Assembly (NCBI GenBank): GCA_000827495.1
Contig: KN817595.1
Location: forward strand, 124,001 to 188,000
Direction of reading: 5' to 3'
DNA: 64,000 nucleotides
DNA from: Hypholoma sublateritium FD-334 SS-4
Lineage: Eukaryota; Basidiomycota; Agaricomycetes; Agaricales; Strophariaceae
A program made the translations under genes and the position numbers. This document shows, piece after piece, positions 11,740-23,775 of the stretch; position 1 is the first letter of the stretch, and every line of letters begins with the position of its first letter. A model generated the notes under the pieces. The model did no database searches, was not told the origin of the DNA, and saw nothing but the letters and a program-made list of their open reading frames with translations.

Positions 11740-13138
11740 ATGTCGTCTCCCACCAGAATAGGCTCTGATTACTCTATACCGTCGTCTCCTCTAACGGAAC
11801 TCGATGACAATGATGATGAAGGAGAGGACCGTACTGCCCCTGCCCTTGTGGATGATTCTCAAGTCCAACGATATATTTTTACTATTAATACCCATTTCAA
11901 TCCTAGCGCCAACCAAGTTGCACCAATTTCGAATCGTAATACTGATCAGGAGGTATTTGATGTCACTGAGGAAGTACGACGGCTTGCAAGTGAATTTGCG
12001 GTTACTCCGAAGGATATGGCAGATCTGAAAGAGAAGGTCAGTTTTGTGTCAATATCTATGGTGTCTTTTAACCTTATTGAAAAGTGTTAAGCTCAAGTGG
12101 CAGCTTCAAACTGGTCGGCGAACTTCAGCAGGGAAATTTATCCGCATTACTTCACAGTTATTACAGGGGTAAGTTTTTGCTTTACGCTTATATTGAAAAC
12201 ACTCTAACCATAATATATGTCTAGGAAACCTCTCCGTATCAATGACATGAATGGAAATATGCTTCTCATTGTCGACCCTACGTTGCCAGCTGAGACCCGG
12301 TCAGCTCTCATTGACAGAATGTTATTAGTCTTTGATGAGGACTTCAAGATTGTGAAAACTGCAGAAGAAGGATTCAACAATATGTTTCCTTCCATGCACT
12401 ATTCCCACTACAACTGTTTCAGTGTCCAGGTTAGTTATTGATATTTCCCTGATTTATGTTATCTAATTTTTTCTCTCGGTATAGGGAGATGATGCTGACG
12501 ACACCAGGGAGCCTGTTACTTATCAAAAACCTGGATTGAAGCGCAAAATCAATACTTCGCAATTTTTACCTCGTGCGTCAAAGGAAATGCAGACTACTCC
12601 TAAACAGTTTCAGCTTCTCCACTCTTCTTATGAGGACATGTTCCAATGGCAATCATCTGAGGTAAGATTTTATCTTCCAGTGTATGTTGGGTGGGATTGA
12701 CTTGCCATCATTATATAGCTCAAAGATTTCCTTCCTAACGTCTATAAAGATCTCGCTACCTATGTGGACCAGCTTCCAGGAAACGACACAAATCCTGCTT
12801 ACCCTTTTGCTGGTTTTGTTCTTAATCTGAACGTATCCACAAGGCTACATCGTGACCGGCACGACAAGGATATTTGCCTTATTGTATTTGTCTCCGAGTG
12901 CACCGGTGGGGCGTTGATTCTCTATGAACTAGGTCTCGTTCTAGACTTGGATAACGGGGATGGGATCACATTTCAATCTTCGAAGATTACGCACTGCAAT
13001 ATGCATTTTGAAGGACTACGAGCATCTTTTGTCTTCCATACAGACCGGGCATCTGATGCATGGACGATGGGACGGAAGGGCAAAGGTTTGGTTCCAAATA
13101 ACGGCTGGGCTAACAATATATACTTCCGCAAATCCTGA
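11740..13138 (+). CDS. TET/JBP-like 2OG-Fe(II) dioxygenase carried by a Plavaka element
   Basis: Five exons fit (about 11740-12034, 12099-12170, 12225-12429, 12483-12660, 12719-13138). The N-terminus is acidic and Ser-rich (SSPLTELDDNDDEGED). A conserved pre-catalytic region follows (RRTSAGKFIRITS, KPLRINDMNGNMLLIVDPT). The last exon carries the catalytic core: HxD in TRLHRDRHDKDICL, GGALILYELGLVLDLDNGD, the distal His in SSKITHCNMHF and the Arg of LRASFVFHTD, then NGWANNIYF. All four residue positions expected for iron and 2-oxoglutarate binding are present, so the enzyme looks catalytically competent. Members of the TET/JBP family oxidise methylated pyrimidines in DNA; that activity is inferred by family. 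It lies about 1.5 kb upstream of the Plavaka transposase on the same strand, as expected for a cargo gene of the element. Confidence 0.7.
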
Positions 13139-13529
13139 TTCACTCTATATTCAAAAAGTTCCTGTCGTTTACTTTACAAGTGCTTTATTGCCATTTTTAT
13201 GTACGAACTTGTAATTTCATCATGTGATAACACCAAGGGAAAGCGTGAGCAACTTCAATGAGTGCAACAAGTCTATTAAACACAATTACAGTCACACATA
13301 CTTCTCTTCTTAAAGCTTGCACCACACTTTACTATTCTGTATCTTGAATCGTACTGCAGCAACTTCTAATTATGAACGTCCATTGCTCAAGCTCAATCTC
13401 CAAGTCTTCTTCATGCATGGGCACTATGGAAAGGTTGCGTATTGAAAGCTCAATATATCATGAGCAAGACCAGGTACGAGATGCTTGGCTAGTATCTGAA
13501 TCACAATATTAAGGATACCGAATCAGAAT

Positions 13530-14317
13530 GTTTTAGTTCCTGAGACGCCAAAAAACACCACCAAAAATCATAGCACATTTCATCGCAATTCTCGCTTGCC
13601 AAAAAAAGTATGTTTGCTCAAATACCATTCTCAAGTTCGTACTTACTATCATTTGTTTTATATTTCTACAGAGCCTGGAGTTTCTTGCTACTGTAGCCTG
13701 TAATGAAGCCCGTGCTACCTCTCCTGCCAGCTATGGGTGCGACAAGAAACACCTCTACTCTGATTCCCACTCTTCTTCACGGCAAAGCCAGAGGGATTAC
13801 ACTCCCTCTCCTGGCTCACTGCCTCCATTCCCAGAAGACTTCTCGGATCTGGACCAGTACTATTTGGCATATGTTGAACATTACAACCGTTCTCCACCCA
13901 ACATTACATTTGTACGTCAAATTGCTTCTATTGTTTTAAGTTACGATACAATTTCACTAATATATTCTACAGTATGCAAGGGAAGGACAAGACCATCCAG
14001 TTCCTGATTCAGACTATATCCACCCGCCAATTAAGATTCCATCCCTTCTCAAAGGAGTATTTCCAGCACCTATGAATCATCCGCCAAAGAACAATAAGAA
14101 GAAGCTTTCACCTTTCATACGCCCTGTTCCTAAGCGGCATCTCAAACTCAGTCGCCCTCGGAAGTCTATTTCAAAGACTCCCTGGAAATTAACACCAACT
14201 GAGGTGGCACGCAAGGCAGCGACTGTCATAAATCAAATCAAGGTATCGGCATCTAGGCAGCGCCGTCTTTTAATAAAACTCCAGCGTCTCTTGCGTAGAT
14301 CTCTGCAGGAGAATTAG
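13530..14317 (+). CDS. Small basic protein between dioxygenase and transposase
   Basis: Exons about 13530-13611, 13674-13913 and 13973-14317 join in frame. The first exon start is not defined. The middle exon encodes a Ser/Asp/Tyr-rich piece (DFSDLDQYYLAYVEHYN); the last is strongly basic and Pro-rich (KNNKKKLSPFIRPVPKRH, SRQRRLLIKLQRLLRRSL), suggesting nucleic-acid binding. I do not recognise it. Its place between two element genes, same strand and same AT-rich composition, suggests it is another element-encoded protein. The 13.14-13.53 kb stretch before it and the 14.32-14.63 kb stretch after it hold nothing recognisable. Confidence 0.45.
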
Positions 14318-14632
14318 CTGGAAGTCATCGGATGGAAGGAATACAAATAATTTGGGTCAGTGTTGGATACTCTTCTGTTACTTTCATTGGTTATCATTTC
14401 TTGCCATTACCATTACTCATAGACATCATCTTTCCAATACCATCCCCTTGAGCGTCTTTATATACTTGAATCAAACGTAAGCCTCTGGCATGCAATATGA
14501 AGGTATGGTCACAATTCGCACACATGTCTTTCACGTCTAATTTTATGATTTGGTACACAGCAGTGGCTCCATCGAACCGCTCTATCTATCACGTCCTCTC
14601 CTTCCTGCTGTACATACCTCTGTCAAATACAA

Positions 14633-17600
14633 ATGCCTAATCACCCTTGCCCTGCGTTATGTGGCCGCTTTTTCATAACGATTGGAGGGCTCAATTCTCA
14701 TCTATCCGCTTCAAAGTCTTGCAGATGGTATATTCCAGAAATGTTGCATGAGCTGGATGCAGCACTCGAAATGGAGGATGGACCACAGGCAGAGGCAGAG
14801 GATTTTCTTGATTATGATCCCCAGCATGATCCTGAGGGCGCAGATCTCCCTGATTTCCAGGAGCTATTGGATGAGTTTGTGCTCATTCCTGATCTGCCTT
14901 CAATTGCCGATCTCGAGCCTCAGGAGGGCGAAGCTGGTCCTGGACCTCAAACTACATCATATCGAAAGCGGATGTTAGCTATGAAGGATCTCTTGGACGA
15001 TGACAATGACGAGCGTGTTACAGATGAGGACCCAACTTCCGCAAAAATCATACGACAAGAACCAGCTCCAACTGTATCTCTTCAAACGCAAGATAGGGAT
15101 GGTGATGCCAACATGGTCGCGGATGATGAAGATCCACGGTTTCACCCATTTACCTCAGAATTGGACTGGAAAATTGCAAACTGGGCCATAAAGGATGGTC
15201 CAGGTCATAATGCGTTTAATCGGTTGTTGAATATTCCTGGGGTAAGTCATTTAGTGCTGTAATTCCTGTGAATTCTGAGATATACCTTATATATTGACAG
15301 GTCGTCGAAAAACTTGGTCTTTCCTACCACAATATTCGCGCACTCCACCAGAAGATTGACTCAATGCCTGAGAGGGCTGGAGAATGGCAGACCAAGACAT
15401 TACGATTTGAAGACTGCCCTGATGAAACATTCACGATACATCACCGAGATCCCATTGAAGCTATAAAGACTCTGTGGAGAGATCCAGATTTGTCGCCTCA
15501 GATGACCTTTCGACCAAAGAAGGTATATAGCAATTCTTCTCGAAGAAACCGCATATACAATGAGATGTGGACTGGCCAGTGGTGGCATGTTCTCCAGGTC
15601 AGTTTCGTTTGTATCTCATCAGCGATCATCAATCAATCTCAGGCCATTTCCCTTTTTCAGAGTAAATTGCCGCAAGGAGGAACATTGGCACCAGTCATCA
15701 TTGCGACAGATAAAACCCAACTTACCCAATTCTCTGGAGGGAAAGCTGCATATCCAGTATATCTCACGATCGGAAACATTCCAAAAGCTACAAGGCGTAA
15801 ACCATCAAAACATGCCTGTATTCTGATTGCTTACCTCTCGGTCGACAAAGTGAATCGCACAAAAATGACAGATCAAGAACACCGTTCCAGAGTCCAGCGC
15901 ATTTTCCATGAATCCATGAGGACTGTTTTAGAGCCCCTTATAGATGCTGGCAAGGGTGGTATCGAGATGACAAGCTCAAATGGCGCAGTTCGAAACATAT
16001 TTCCAATTCTCACCAGCTACGTGGCTGACTATCCTGAACAATGCTTGGTAACTTGCACAAAATACGGAACCTGTGTGAAGTGTAAAGTGAAAGCCTCTGA
16101 TCTAGCAAATGCTACAGCAGCGCCAAAACGAACTCAACTATGGACAGAGTCTGTTATTCAAGACGCAAAGGCTGATTCTGGAGGAAACCGAGGCCAGTTT
16201 CACAAGTACTGCATGTCATTTGATGTCGCAGGAAGTGTATATCGGCCATTCTGGGAAGGATTCCCTCTTGTCGACATTCATCAAACAATTACCCCAGACG
16301 TCCTACACCAGCTATATCAAGGTGTATTCAAGCATTTAGTATCTTGGTGTCAACGTCTTCTGAAAAAAGGCGAGCTAGATCAGCGTATCCGGAGTCTACC
16401 ACCTGGATATGGCCTACGTCACTTCAAAAATGGTTTTTCAGCTTTATCACAGGTGTCAGGCCCAGAGCGCAAAAATATGGCAAAGATCCTTCTGGGCTGT
16501 CTAGTTGGCAGTATTCCGCCAGACGCCTCTCAGGCAATAGCAGCTTTGCTTGACTTCATCTATATTGCGCAGTATCCCACTCATGATACAACAACTCTGG
16601 GTTATCTCTCTGATGCACGTGACCGTTTCCACAACAATCGAGACTACTTCATCACAGTTGGCGTACGTGACCACTTTAACATACCAAAATTCCATTCGCT
16701 TCTCCACTATATTGACTCTATCAAAGAATTTGGAACAACCGACAACTACAACACAGAAATGTTTGAGCGACTTCATATTGATTTTGCAAAAAATGGCTGG
16801 CGGGCTACCAATCAACGAGACGAATTCCCTCAAATGGTCAAATGGCTTTCACGTCAGGAAAAAATCTCTAGCTTTGAAAACCGACTCAATTATCGTGCTA
16901 TAACCACAGATTCTCCTCCTTTGCAGAAACCACTTCGGTCAATTCCAAAATATCCAAACTTTCCTAATCGAAGACTGGATCTAATTGAAGAGAAGCACAA
17001 TGCCCCCAATTTTTCCCATTATCTGAAGGGTTTCCTTAACAAACTATCTCCCCATCCAATTCCTCTACGACAGTTAGAAGATACTTCCCTTCCTTTCACA
17101 AAGGTTGATATCTATAACACATTCCGCTTCAATCCAGTCAGCATTCATGAAGATGAAGAACAGGATGTTGACGCTGTTAAAGCTATGCCCAAATCCCGTT
17201 ATAATCCACATGGAAGATTCGACACTGTTATTGCAATTGTTAACGACCAAGCTGAATCAACAGGATTAGCAGGTATTTTTCTGTCGTAAACTTGGTTGGA
17301 AGTATATCTCCTAATAAATTATGCAGGCACTAGAATTGGAAGAGTCAGAGTTATATTTACTCTGCCAAAGGTCATGGACACTAGGCTTGGACCGCAAGAG
17401 CTACCTGAATATTGGCCAAAAACACCACTAGCATATGTTGAATGGTACTCGCCTATTCCTCCTGCACCTCTTCGAAGAAATGGTACGATGTATCACGTCA
17501 AAAAGATCCAGTCATCTCAAACAAGGCCTCCTGGCGCTATTATACCCATAGGTAATATTCGTGAAAGCTGTATGCTTTTCCCTGCCTTTCCAAAGGGAAA

Positions 17601-17700
17601 TACACCTGCAGATTGGACAACAGATAATGTTTTGGACAAATGCGATTCCTTTTTGATTAATAATTGGCTGAGCAAACGTTCTTATCAATCTGTTTGGTAG
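14633..17700 (+). CDS. Plavaka-family transposase
   Basis: Four exons: 14633-15241, 15301-15597, 15661-17272, 17327-17700; the 63-nt second intron is in frame and has no stop, so it could be retained without truncation. Residues 4-30 form a degenerate zinc finger (CPALCGRFF...HLSASKSC). An acidic linker precedes the catalytic part. Characteristic Plavaka blocks: RPKKVYSNSSRRNRIYNEMW, ATDKTQLTQFSGGKAAYPVY (first catalytic Asp candidate), CLVTCTKYGTCVKCKVK (Cys-rich insert), HQTITPDVLHQLYQGVFKH (second Asp candidate), and NTEMFERLHIDFAKNGWRAT (Glu candidate). Together these make an RNase H-fold DDE enzyme that cuts and joins DNA. All exons are open, so the copy may be functional. The terminal exon ends in LSKRSYQSVW and the stop codon is at the edge of a compositionally foreign island. 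Confidence 0.9.
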
Positions 17701-19740
17701 ACGCGTCCTGTGTCCCGCTTCCATCACTGCCACCCTCATCTCCACCCCGCTGATCCTGCTCTCGCCTCCCCCCACCGTCCATACCAACATTCCCATGCGA
17801 CTTGTGGAAGAAGACACCACCACATTCTTACGCCCTATCCACCCACCTCGCTGGCATCTCGAAGATCCCACCACCCCACAAACCAGACTACAAGCTTGCC
17901 GCAGATTTGTAGTTTGATCCCGCGCTCTTGTACAGGAATGGCGGAAGGTGTGCCATTGGGCACCGTTTCGCCTCGTGGGGCCATGCTCGCATCTACCAGA
18001 ACCCGCACATGGCACATCCTAGAGCCAGCCTCATCCTGGCTCCGCACCTCCTCCTTGTCGCTGCACACGCTCCCACAGGCAATGTCGATTCATAGCATCG
18101 CACCCCAAAACTGCACAAGGTGCTCTGGCTGTCGCGCTCCGCAAGCTCGATGGCCACACTCCCCGCGTCACGGTTCCAACATCTGGCAAGGACCTCGCGC
18201 AGCTCACAATCCGCACCGTGCGTTCTTTTCCTAGGATGTCATTGGGGTCATTGCTGATGATGATGTAGCAGAGCCGCATCGCCTCACGAGCCCCGCTGCT
18301 GCTGCTGCTGCCTGCGCTGCCCCAAACCGCCGCACCGTGGCCCGCCTGTCCGCAGACATGTCCGTGCCCCTCTCTCCTCACCACTTGGCACCACCCCACT
18401 TCCCCACACCGCTCTCATGCACCACCGTCCATCAATTCTCTCGCCAACAAGAATCGCTGCACATAGCCCCCTCGTCCATTCCTGCTCTGTCACACTCTCC
18501 ATCAATGAAGACCTTGCGCAGGGTCCATCGCACTTGCAGTCACGTTCGGCACACAATCCACATCTCTAACTGTGCGCTGCACGGTTTCATGGGGCCGCCT
18601 CCGCCACCACCACCACCAGCAACAGATTGCCATGCCCTCGGCTAGGCGGTCATCAAGCGCCCGCTGTTGTTGGAATGCTCGGGCATGATGCACCTGCGGG
18701 ATACCCCCGGGCCCCGTATATTAGTGCCCTCCGCCGCTGCCTCCATCACCACCTCCACCGGCAGAGACAGCTCCGTCGATGGACGGGGCCCATCCTCTTA
18801 GTGCTTCAAGTTCGCGCACAGGCCGTGTCTTCCCACCGTGGATGAAGATGCTGCCCCTCTGTCCATCCTCATCACCGCCAGGCGCATTCTTTCACCTATC
18901 CACCCCTCTCCGCGGCCTGTCGAACCCACCGTCTGCGTCGTCACCTAGGCCAACCCTGCGCAGCCTGCATCTCTTGGTGATGTCAGCACTGCAGGACTGT
19001 CGAAACCAGCCTGCCACACGTCCCGCTCGACGTTGGTGCCCGCCGCTGTATCCGCCTCTCGACGTCGGTGTGTTTGCTTGTCACAGCTCAGCGATAGTGG
19101 TGGCGACGTAATGCACAACTCAGAGAGCACAAGAAAGGACGGTACCGAAGCCTGCCTAGGTCCTTTGCCTTGTGCATCCGCCCCCCACAGCCTGCAGACA
19201 GCACGCCGAACCATTGCCACCGCTGCTCAGGCCGTACCCCAACAACAATGCCCTCGCACACGCGCTGGGTATGCGCTGGGTGCTCGCTCATCCCACCATG
19301 TCTGTCGTTGCGCAACCCTTCGTCTGCGCAAGTTCATCTCGTCCAAGAATAAGAACAAACAGGTATACAGCGTTGCCGCTGCTTTCAGGTGAAGTACCAA
19401 CCCTTGCTCTGCTTGCCGCTCCCTCACATACATTACACGGCCATAGCCACCAATCGCAGCGCCCATCTGTGATTTGACGAAAGCGGAATGGTGCGCTGCA
19501 GGCCTGTGAAGGCCAGCCAACTGCGTGTGGAACTCAATGCAGGAGGCCGCTGCCGCTGCTGCCCCATCGACATCTGCGTAACAGAACTGTTGTATGCATG
19601 CCACGGCTGATATCCCGCGCTGCATCTGCCTTCCATGACACCAGCACCACATGTCCGGCCGCTCTTTTCCCGTGCAACCATGAATCAACAGCGCGGGTGC
19701 CACATCCACCCCTGGATAGCAGTGTTGACACACCGTCTTT
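17701..19740. other. GC-rich, CT-skewed island without a supported gene
   Basis: Base composition changes abruptly right after the transposase stop (TGGTAG at 17695-17700) from AT-rich to GC/pyrimidine-rich, and changes back at about 19740. Frames of 60-170 codons exist on both strands but are mutually overlapping and low complexity (His/Pro/Ser or Gly/Val), with no domain, so none is called. The sequence at 19,733-19,745 (TTTGTAGGATAG) resembles the sequence at the left edge (TTTGGTAG), which would fit an insertion with a very short target repeat; this is weak. Confidence 0.5.
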
Positions 19741-20029
19741 GTAGGATAGTAGTATTACATATGGTTTATATTGTGAATAAAATACATTTCAATATGACTT
19801 GACATGAACAGCCAAAGCTACATACGAAAATTACAACATGGTAATGAAATTTACAATTTATTAGCACTAAATGGTTACAAAGCATTGCAAAGTAATCTGG
19901 GCCACTCCCAGGTCACTCCCAGAGCATGAGCGACTACTCACAGAGCATGATAATAGAATGTCATGTCATGAAAATCAATTCAGAGATAAAAATATCAGAC
20001 TACGTGTACTCAGGCTACTTTTAGAATGT

Positions 20030-20403
20030 GTGAATTTCCCAAAACTGCCCTGGGAAAAAAAGTGGTTTTCCTGATGTGTGCCCAATCAAATGCGAGACGG
20101 TCTTCGAATGGTGTCCATGGATTATCAGAATCGGTGAATGTTGGCTTGGCCGGAGGTCCATCGTCTTTCCTCAAGAAAATCCCGTCTTTGTTGCATGGTT
20201 GTGCTAAAATGATAATGGTGAGATACCTTTACAAGTGGTCAGAAAAGTTGAACATACCATTGAGAAATTGGTGGTTGATTCGTGTGTGCTGAGTCGATTC
20301 CTGTGGAGTTGGACCTGAGCGATGGAAGGTATTTTTATGTTGACGTAGTCCACCACTAGACCGAAATTTTCGACCACAGACAGGACAATCAAGTGAAGGC
20401 ATA
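20030..20403 (-). pseudogene. N-terminal remnant of a second Plavaka transposase
   Basis: Reading the minus strand from ATG at 20403 gives a canonical C2H2 finger, CPVCGRKFRSSGGLRQH and then H after four residues. A GTATGT...TTTTAG intron (about 20260-20206) leads in frame to QPCNKDGIFLRKDDG and the signature DNPWTPFEDRLAFDWA, typical of Plavaka N-termini. The frame then meets a stop near 20020 and the catalytic part is absent. The region 19741-20029 beside it has nothing recognisable. It is oriented opposite to the intact copy. Confidence 0.75.
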
Positions 20404-20638
20404 TGAATGGTGGCACTAGGTAGCTCAAGTTGAGCAATTTTTGGCAGAAATTAGACGAGAGACAAACATTTGGGGATGCAAAGATTTGCTAGGTAAGCTT
20501 GCCGACATTGGAAGTTCCCGAAAATTGTGTCATACCACTTCATCACGCTTTTCCAACCCTTTGATTGCCAACAAAACACTCCACATTCCATAAACTACCG
20601 TTTACATCTGCGCTTCTGCAACCTCAGCATATCTACCT

Positions 20639-23232
20639 ATGGCTAACACTCGCATGAAGAAAACTGGTGGCAATGCCAATGCAAATTCTGGTTCAAAAGG
20701 GCAAGACACTGGATCTGGAAAAGGTCATAACACTCAGAAGGACACGGCAGCACAGAAAGAAGAGACACACCCTATTGAGCAGTCGATACTTGCTCCTGAG
20801 GCCGCCGATGAGCAACCGCACAAAGCTCGTGGCCGTCCGAAGAAGACTGTTGCCACAGCAGCAGACAAGCCTGCAGAGGACCTGCCCCAGAAGCGCACTC
20901 GAAAGGACACTGAACCAACAAGCGATGTCAATCAGCCAGCAGTAAAACGAACCAGGGAAAATGGCACTGACAGTAATCAAGACACCAATATGTTGCCTCC
21001 TGAGTGACAACAGAAGGATAATGAACCCACGAAAGTGGCCACCATCACTGCCCGAGACCCACTTCCTGACCGTACTGGACGTAATGTCCATCCTGCACCC
21101 AAGAAACCAACACGTCGCAGTACCCAGGAAGTGGAAACTGAGCGCAAGGCGAAATTGAAAGCAATTGAGGACCAAATCCAAGCAATGCAGGAGGCAAAAC
21201 GTCGCCTCGCGGAAGTCAACACACTCGAAGACATACACAACAATGCTATGGATGAGGGCAATCCACAGTGCCTCTCTGTCGCTATCCGAAAACGTGGCCA
21301 CCAGGATGCTGAGATTGTTGACAGTGATGGGGAGGAGGCTTTCGATTTCAGAGAGGTGGATGCAATGTCGACCAGTGAATCTGAATCTGAAAGTGAGGGA
21401 ACTGAAAAGTGAATTGTAAGTATTGAGGTTTTGTCAGTTCAGAAACCCTGAATACTGACCAATGTGTCTAGCCTACTACTAGTAAGAAGAAGGGAAAGGC
21501 GGTGAAAGGGGCAGTGCGCAAAGAGATTCAGGACATGGTTGAGAGGCAACATGCAGAAGGCGATGGAAGGAGGGAGAAAAAGAAGCCAAGAACTACCACA
21601 CTCAAGTTCGTTGACTGTCTTGTGTTACAGAACCGTGATCATCTGACGTTCCTTGTCCAAATTAAGCGACTTACCTATTTTGAACACATCACCACGGAAA
21701 TACGACAATTCAGGTTTACGAAAGGCTCCCAAAACAAAGACACAAGAAATCCACGATCCCTTTGAGAGTGGTGGATTGGATGATGATGACATAGTGTCAG
21801 TCCGTCCAAACTTTCCTCCAAATTTGAAGGCTCCAGGTCGACCTACGAGGACATATGCTTTCTATGGCAAGCCTGAGACATCTGGTATCAAGCGAGATCA
21901 TTCACAAAAAAATGCAGTGGGTTTTTCTTCCATTGTTTGACATATTATTCTCATGCTGATCTCATGTCCCGGAAACAGCTCGTTGACATCCAGCCTGACT
22001 CTGAGCCAGACTCAGATGAGAGTCACCCACTTCCGGCGGCCACCGCAGTCCGTGGAAAGACCAAGCAAAAGGTAAGGGCCATTTCATTATACACTCTCTT
22101 CAAACCTCATTATTTTATATCTTGCAGATAAACGATGAGCGAAAGTCAACCACACGTCAACCAAAGAATACTGACAGATCAGTGGCAGCAGCTGTTCCAG
22201 TCCCTTCGGCAACTGGAATCAGCAACAATAATGAGGCTATCATAAATCAGATTCTCAATGACACTCGCTGGAGACGTGTCTTTCTCCCAACGCTTGCACA
22301 CGCCTTCTATATCTCACGAGAACCTTTCGTAGACTGGCTGCGAGGCTCTCCGACCTTCCTGGTGACGGTCCAACACATCTTCGACCTTTCTTTTCCCAAC
22401 GTCTACCTTGCCCTGTCTCAGAATAACAAGATTACCATCCGAGTACGTCTAACCCTTTCCAAGTCCTCTGTTTATCTGAATCTTACATTCCAAATATTGA
22501 TCCAAATAGGCATGCTCCCAAATGAAATCTCGGAAGTCGTCGATAGGATCCAATGCGCTCGAGATCGTCCACAAATTTTTCAGGAAAAAACCTTTTGCTG
22601 GAAACCCTGAAAAGATCCGTGAATATGTATTATGGGCATTGCGGCCAGGAGGCCCGGCATACTACAGCGAGCCGACACCACAAGACTGCAAGGCAAAGCC
22701 AAATCAATCAGGATACATTGTGTGTTGCTCATTCCGAGCTTTTGTCTGTGAGATGACTTACTATGATAACTTTTGCAGGCTCCAAGTGGTTTCTTGCAAT
22801 CTGAGTTCGTTCTCGCAATGGCCAAAGGATACTTACCCTCTGCTAAAAATTCCGTCTTCAATCCGGCACTTGGTAAAAAGCATCCACCGAAAGGTCTGTA
22901 TGCGCTTATTCTTGTTGTGGTATGTTTCTTCTTTTTCTATATGAAATGTTTCATTGACTATTGATATCAAGATTGAGCGAGCACTTTGTGCATACAAGAA
23001 TGGTGCATACATCGCACCTGACAAGTTTGACCATGATCACTCTTGGAAGCCCCTTAGAGATTTCTTCCCCGCTATCGACAGAGTGAAGGAAGAACGTTGG
23101 GCCACTCTCCTCGGCAATCAGTCTGGAGGATCTGACACTGACCTTGATGATGATGCTCGTGTCGATGAATCCATGATATCTGCATATCGTGCGGAGATGA
23201 TGCTTGTTGGATCTAGCCCGGTGAAAGGTTGA
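20639..23232 (+). pseudogene. Decayed Agaricomycete-specific multi-copy protein
   Basis: The first exon has a Lys/Gln/Gly-rich start, an AT-hook-like HKARGRPKKT near residue 62 and a coiled coil (ERKAKLKAIEDQIQAMQEAK). Two in-frame TGA codons interrupt it: at 21005, where the frame resumes at once (PPE, stop, QQKDNEPTK), and at about 21410 just before the donor. Later exons can be chained to 23232: PTTSKKKGKAVKG, DDDDIVSVRPNFPPN, FLPTLAHAFYISREPF, ACSQMKSRKSSIGSNALEIV, FAGNPEKIREYVLWALRPGG, APSGFLQSEFVLAMAKGYLP and FDHDHSWKPLRDFFP. This C-terminal architecture is one I associate with a gene family repeated in Agaricomycete genomes; its function is unknown. Both stops can be explained by one transition (CGA or TGG to TGA). 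Recent inactivation or sequence error are both possible because splice sites and the rest of the frame are intact. Confidence 0.6.
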
Positions 23233-23775
23233 CTTGGAAGGACTTCCGTCGGCGGTCACCACTCTCAACCATCGTATGTATAGTTCTCAATCGAAGGTTG
23301 ATCCCGCGTTCTCAGGCCCCTCGTTTCCTTCAGAATCATGCCCATTTCACACAATTTCTGTTACTTCGATTTCTATCAATAGACGTACAATTGCCGAAAA
23401 ATGCTGTCATATCTTCGTCAAGTTGGATTCGTCAAGCTGACTGTTGATATCAACCAGCGGACACTGAATATTTCGATGACAAATCAGTTGCAGCGGCTGG
23501 ACCGTGCTCGTTTTTGAATACTTACCTTGTACTTTTGTTGTACTTACCTTGAAAATACTGACCACTGGCGACTGCAACACGCTCGTCGAACAGGTGTTGA
23601 ATTGGGCCACGGGCGGATGCACGCGACGTGGTGGATCAGTATTAAAATAACAACGACCGGCCGAGAACGCGTCGGTGTGAGGTAGGTAGATCACAGACTT
23701 GTCACAGACTCCCCGCGTTCTGGCGTCGTACTTCGCCGCCGTGGCGCGTTCCCGCATTTTGATAAACAGGTGTGT
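23233..23775. other. Spacer without a supported gene
   Basis: Between the decayed gene and the long inverted repeat. No motif or repeat recognised. Confidence 0.35.

Larger units (their letters stand above)
10348..17700 (+). mobile_element. Plavaka transposon body with dioxygenase cargo
   Basis: Four same-strand gene units (accessory/dioxygenase, small basic protein, transposase) share AT-rich composition and the intron style of the element. I could not identify terminal inverted repeats or target duplications by eye, so the true ends may lie outside these limits. Confidence 0.6.

Noticed and set aside
17704..19740. Many overlapping frames on both strands of the GC-rich island
   Set aside because: Low-complexity, mutually overlapping, without motifs or splice continuity; explained by composition.
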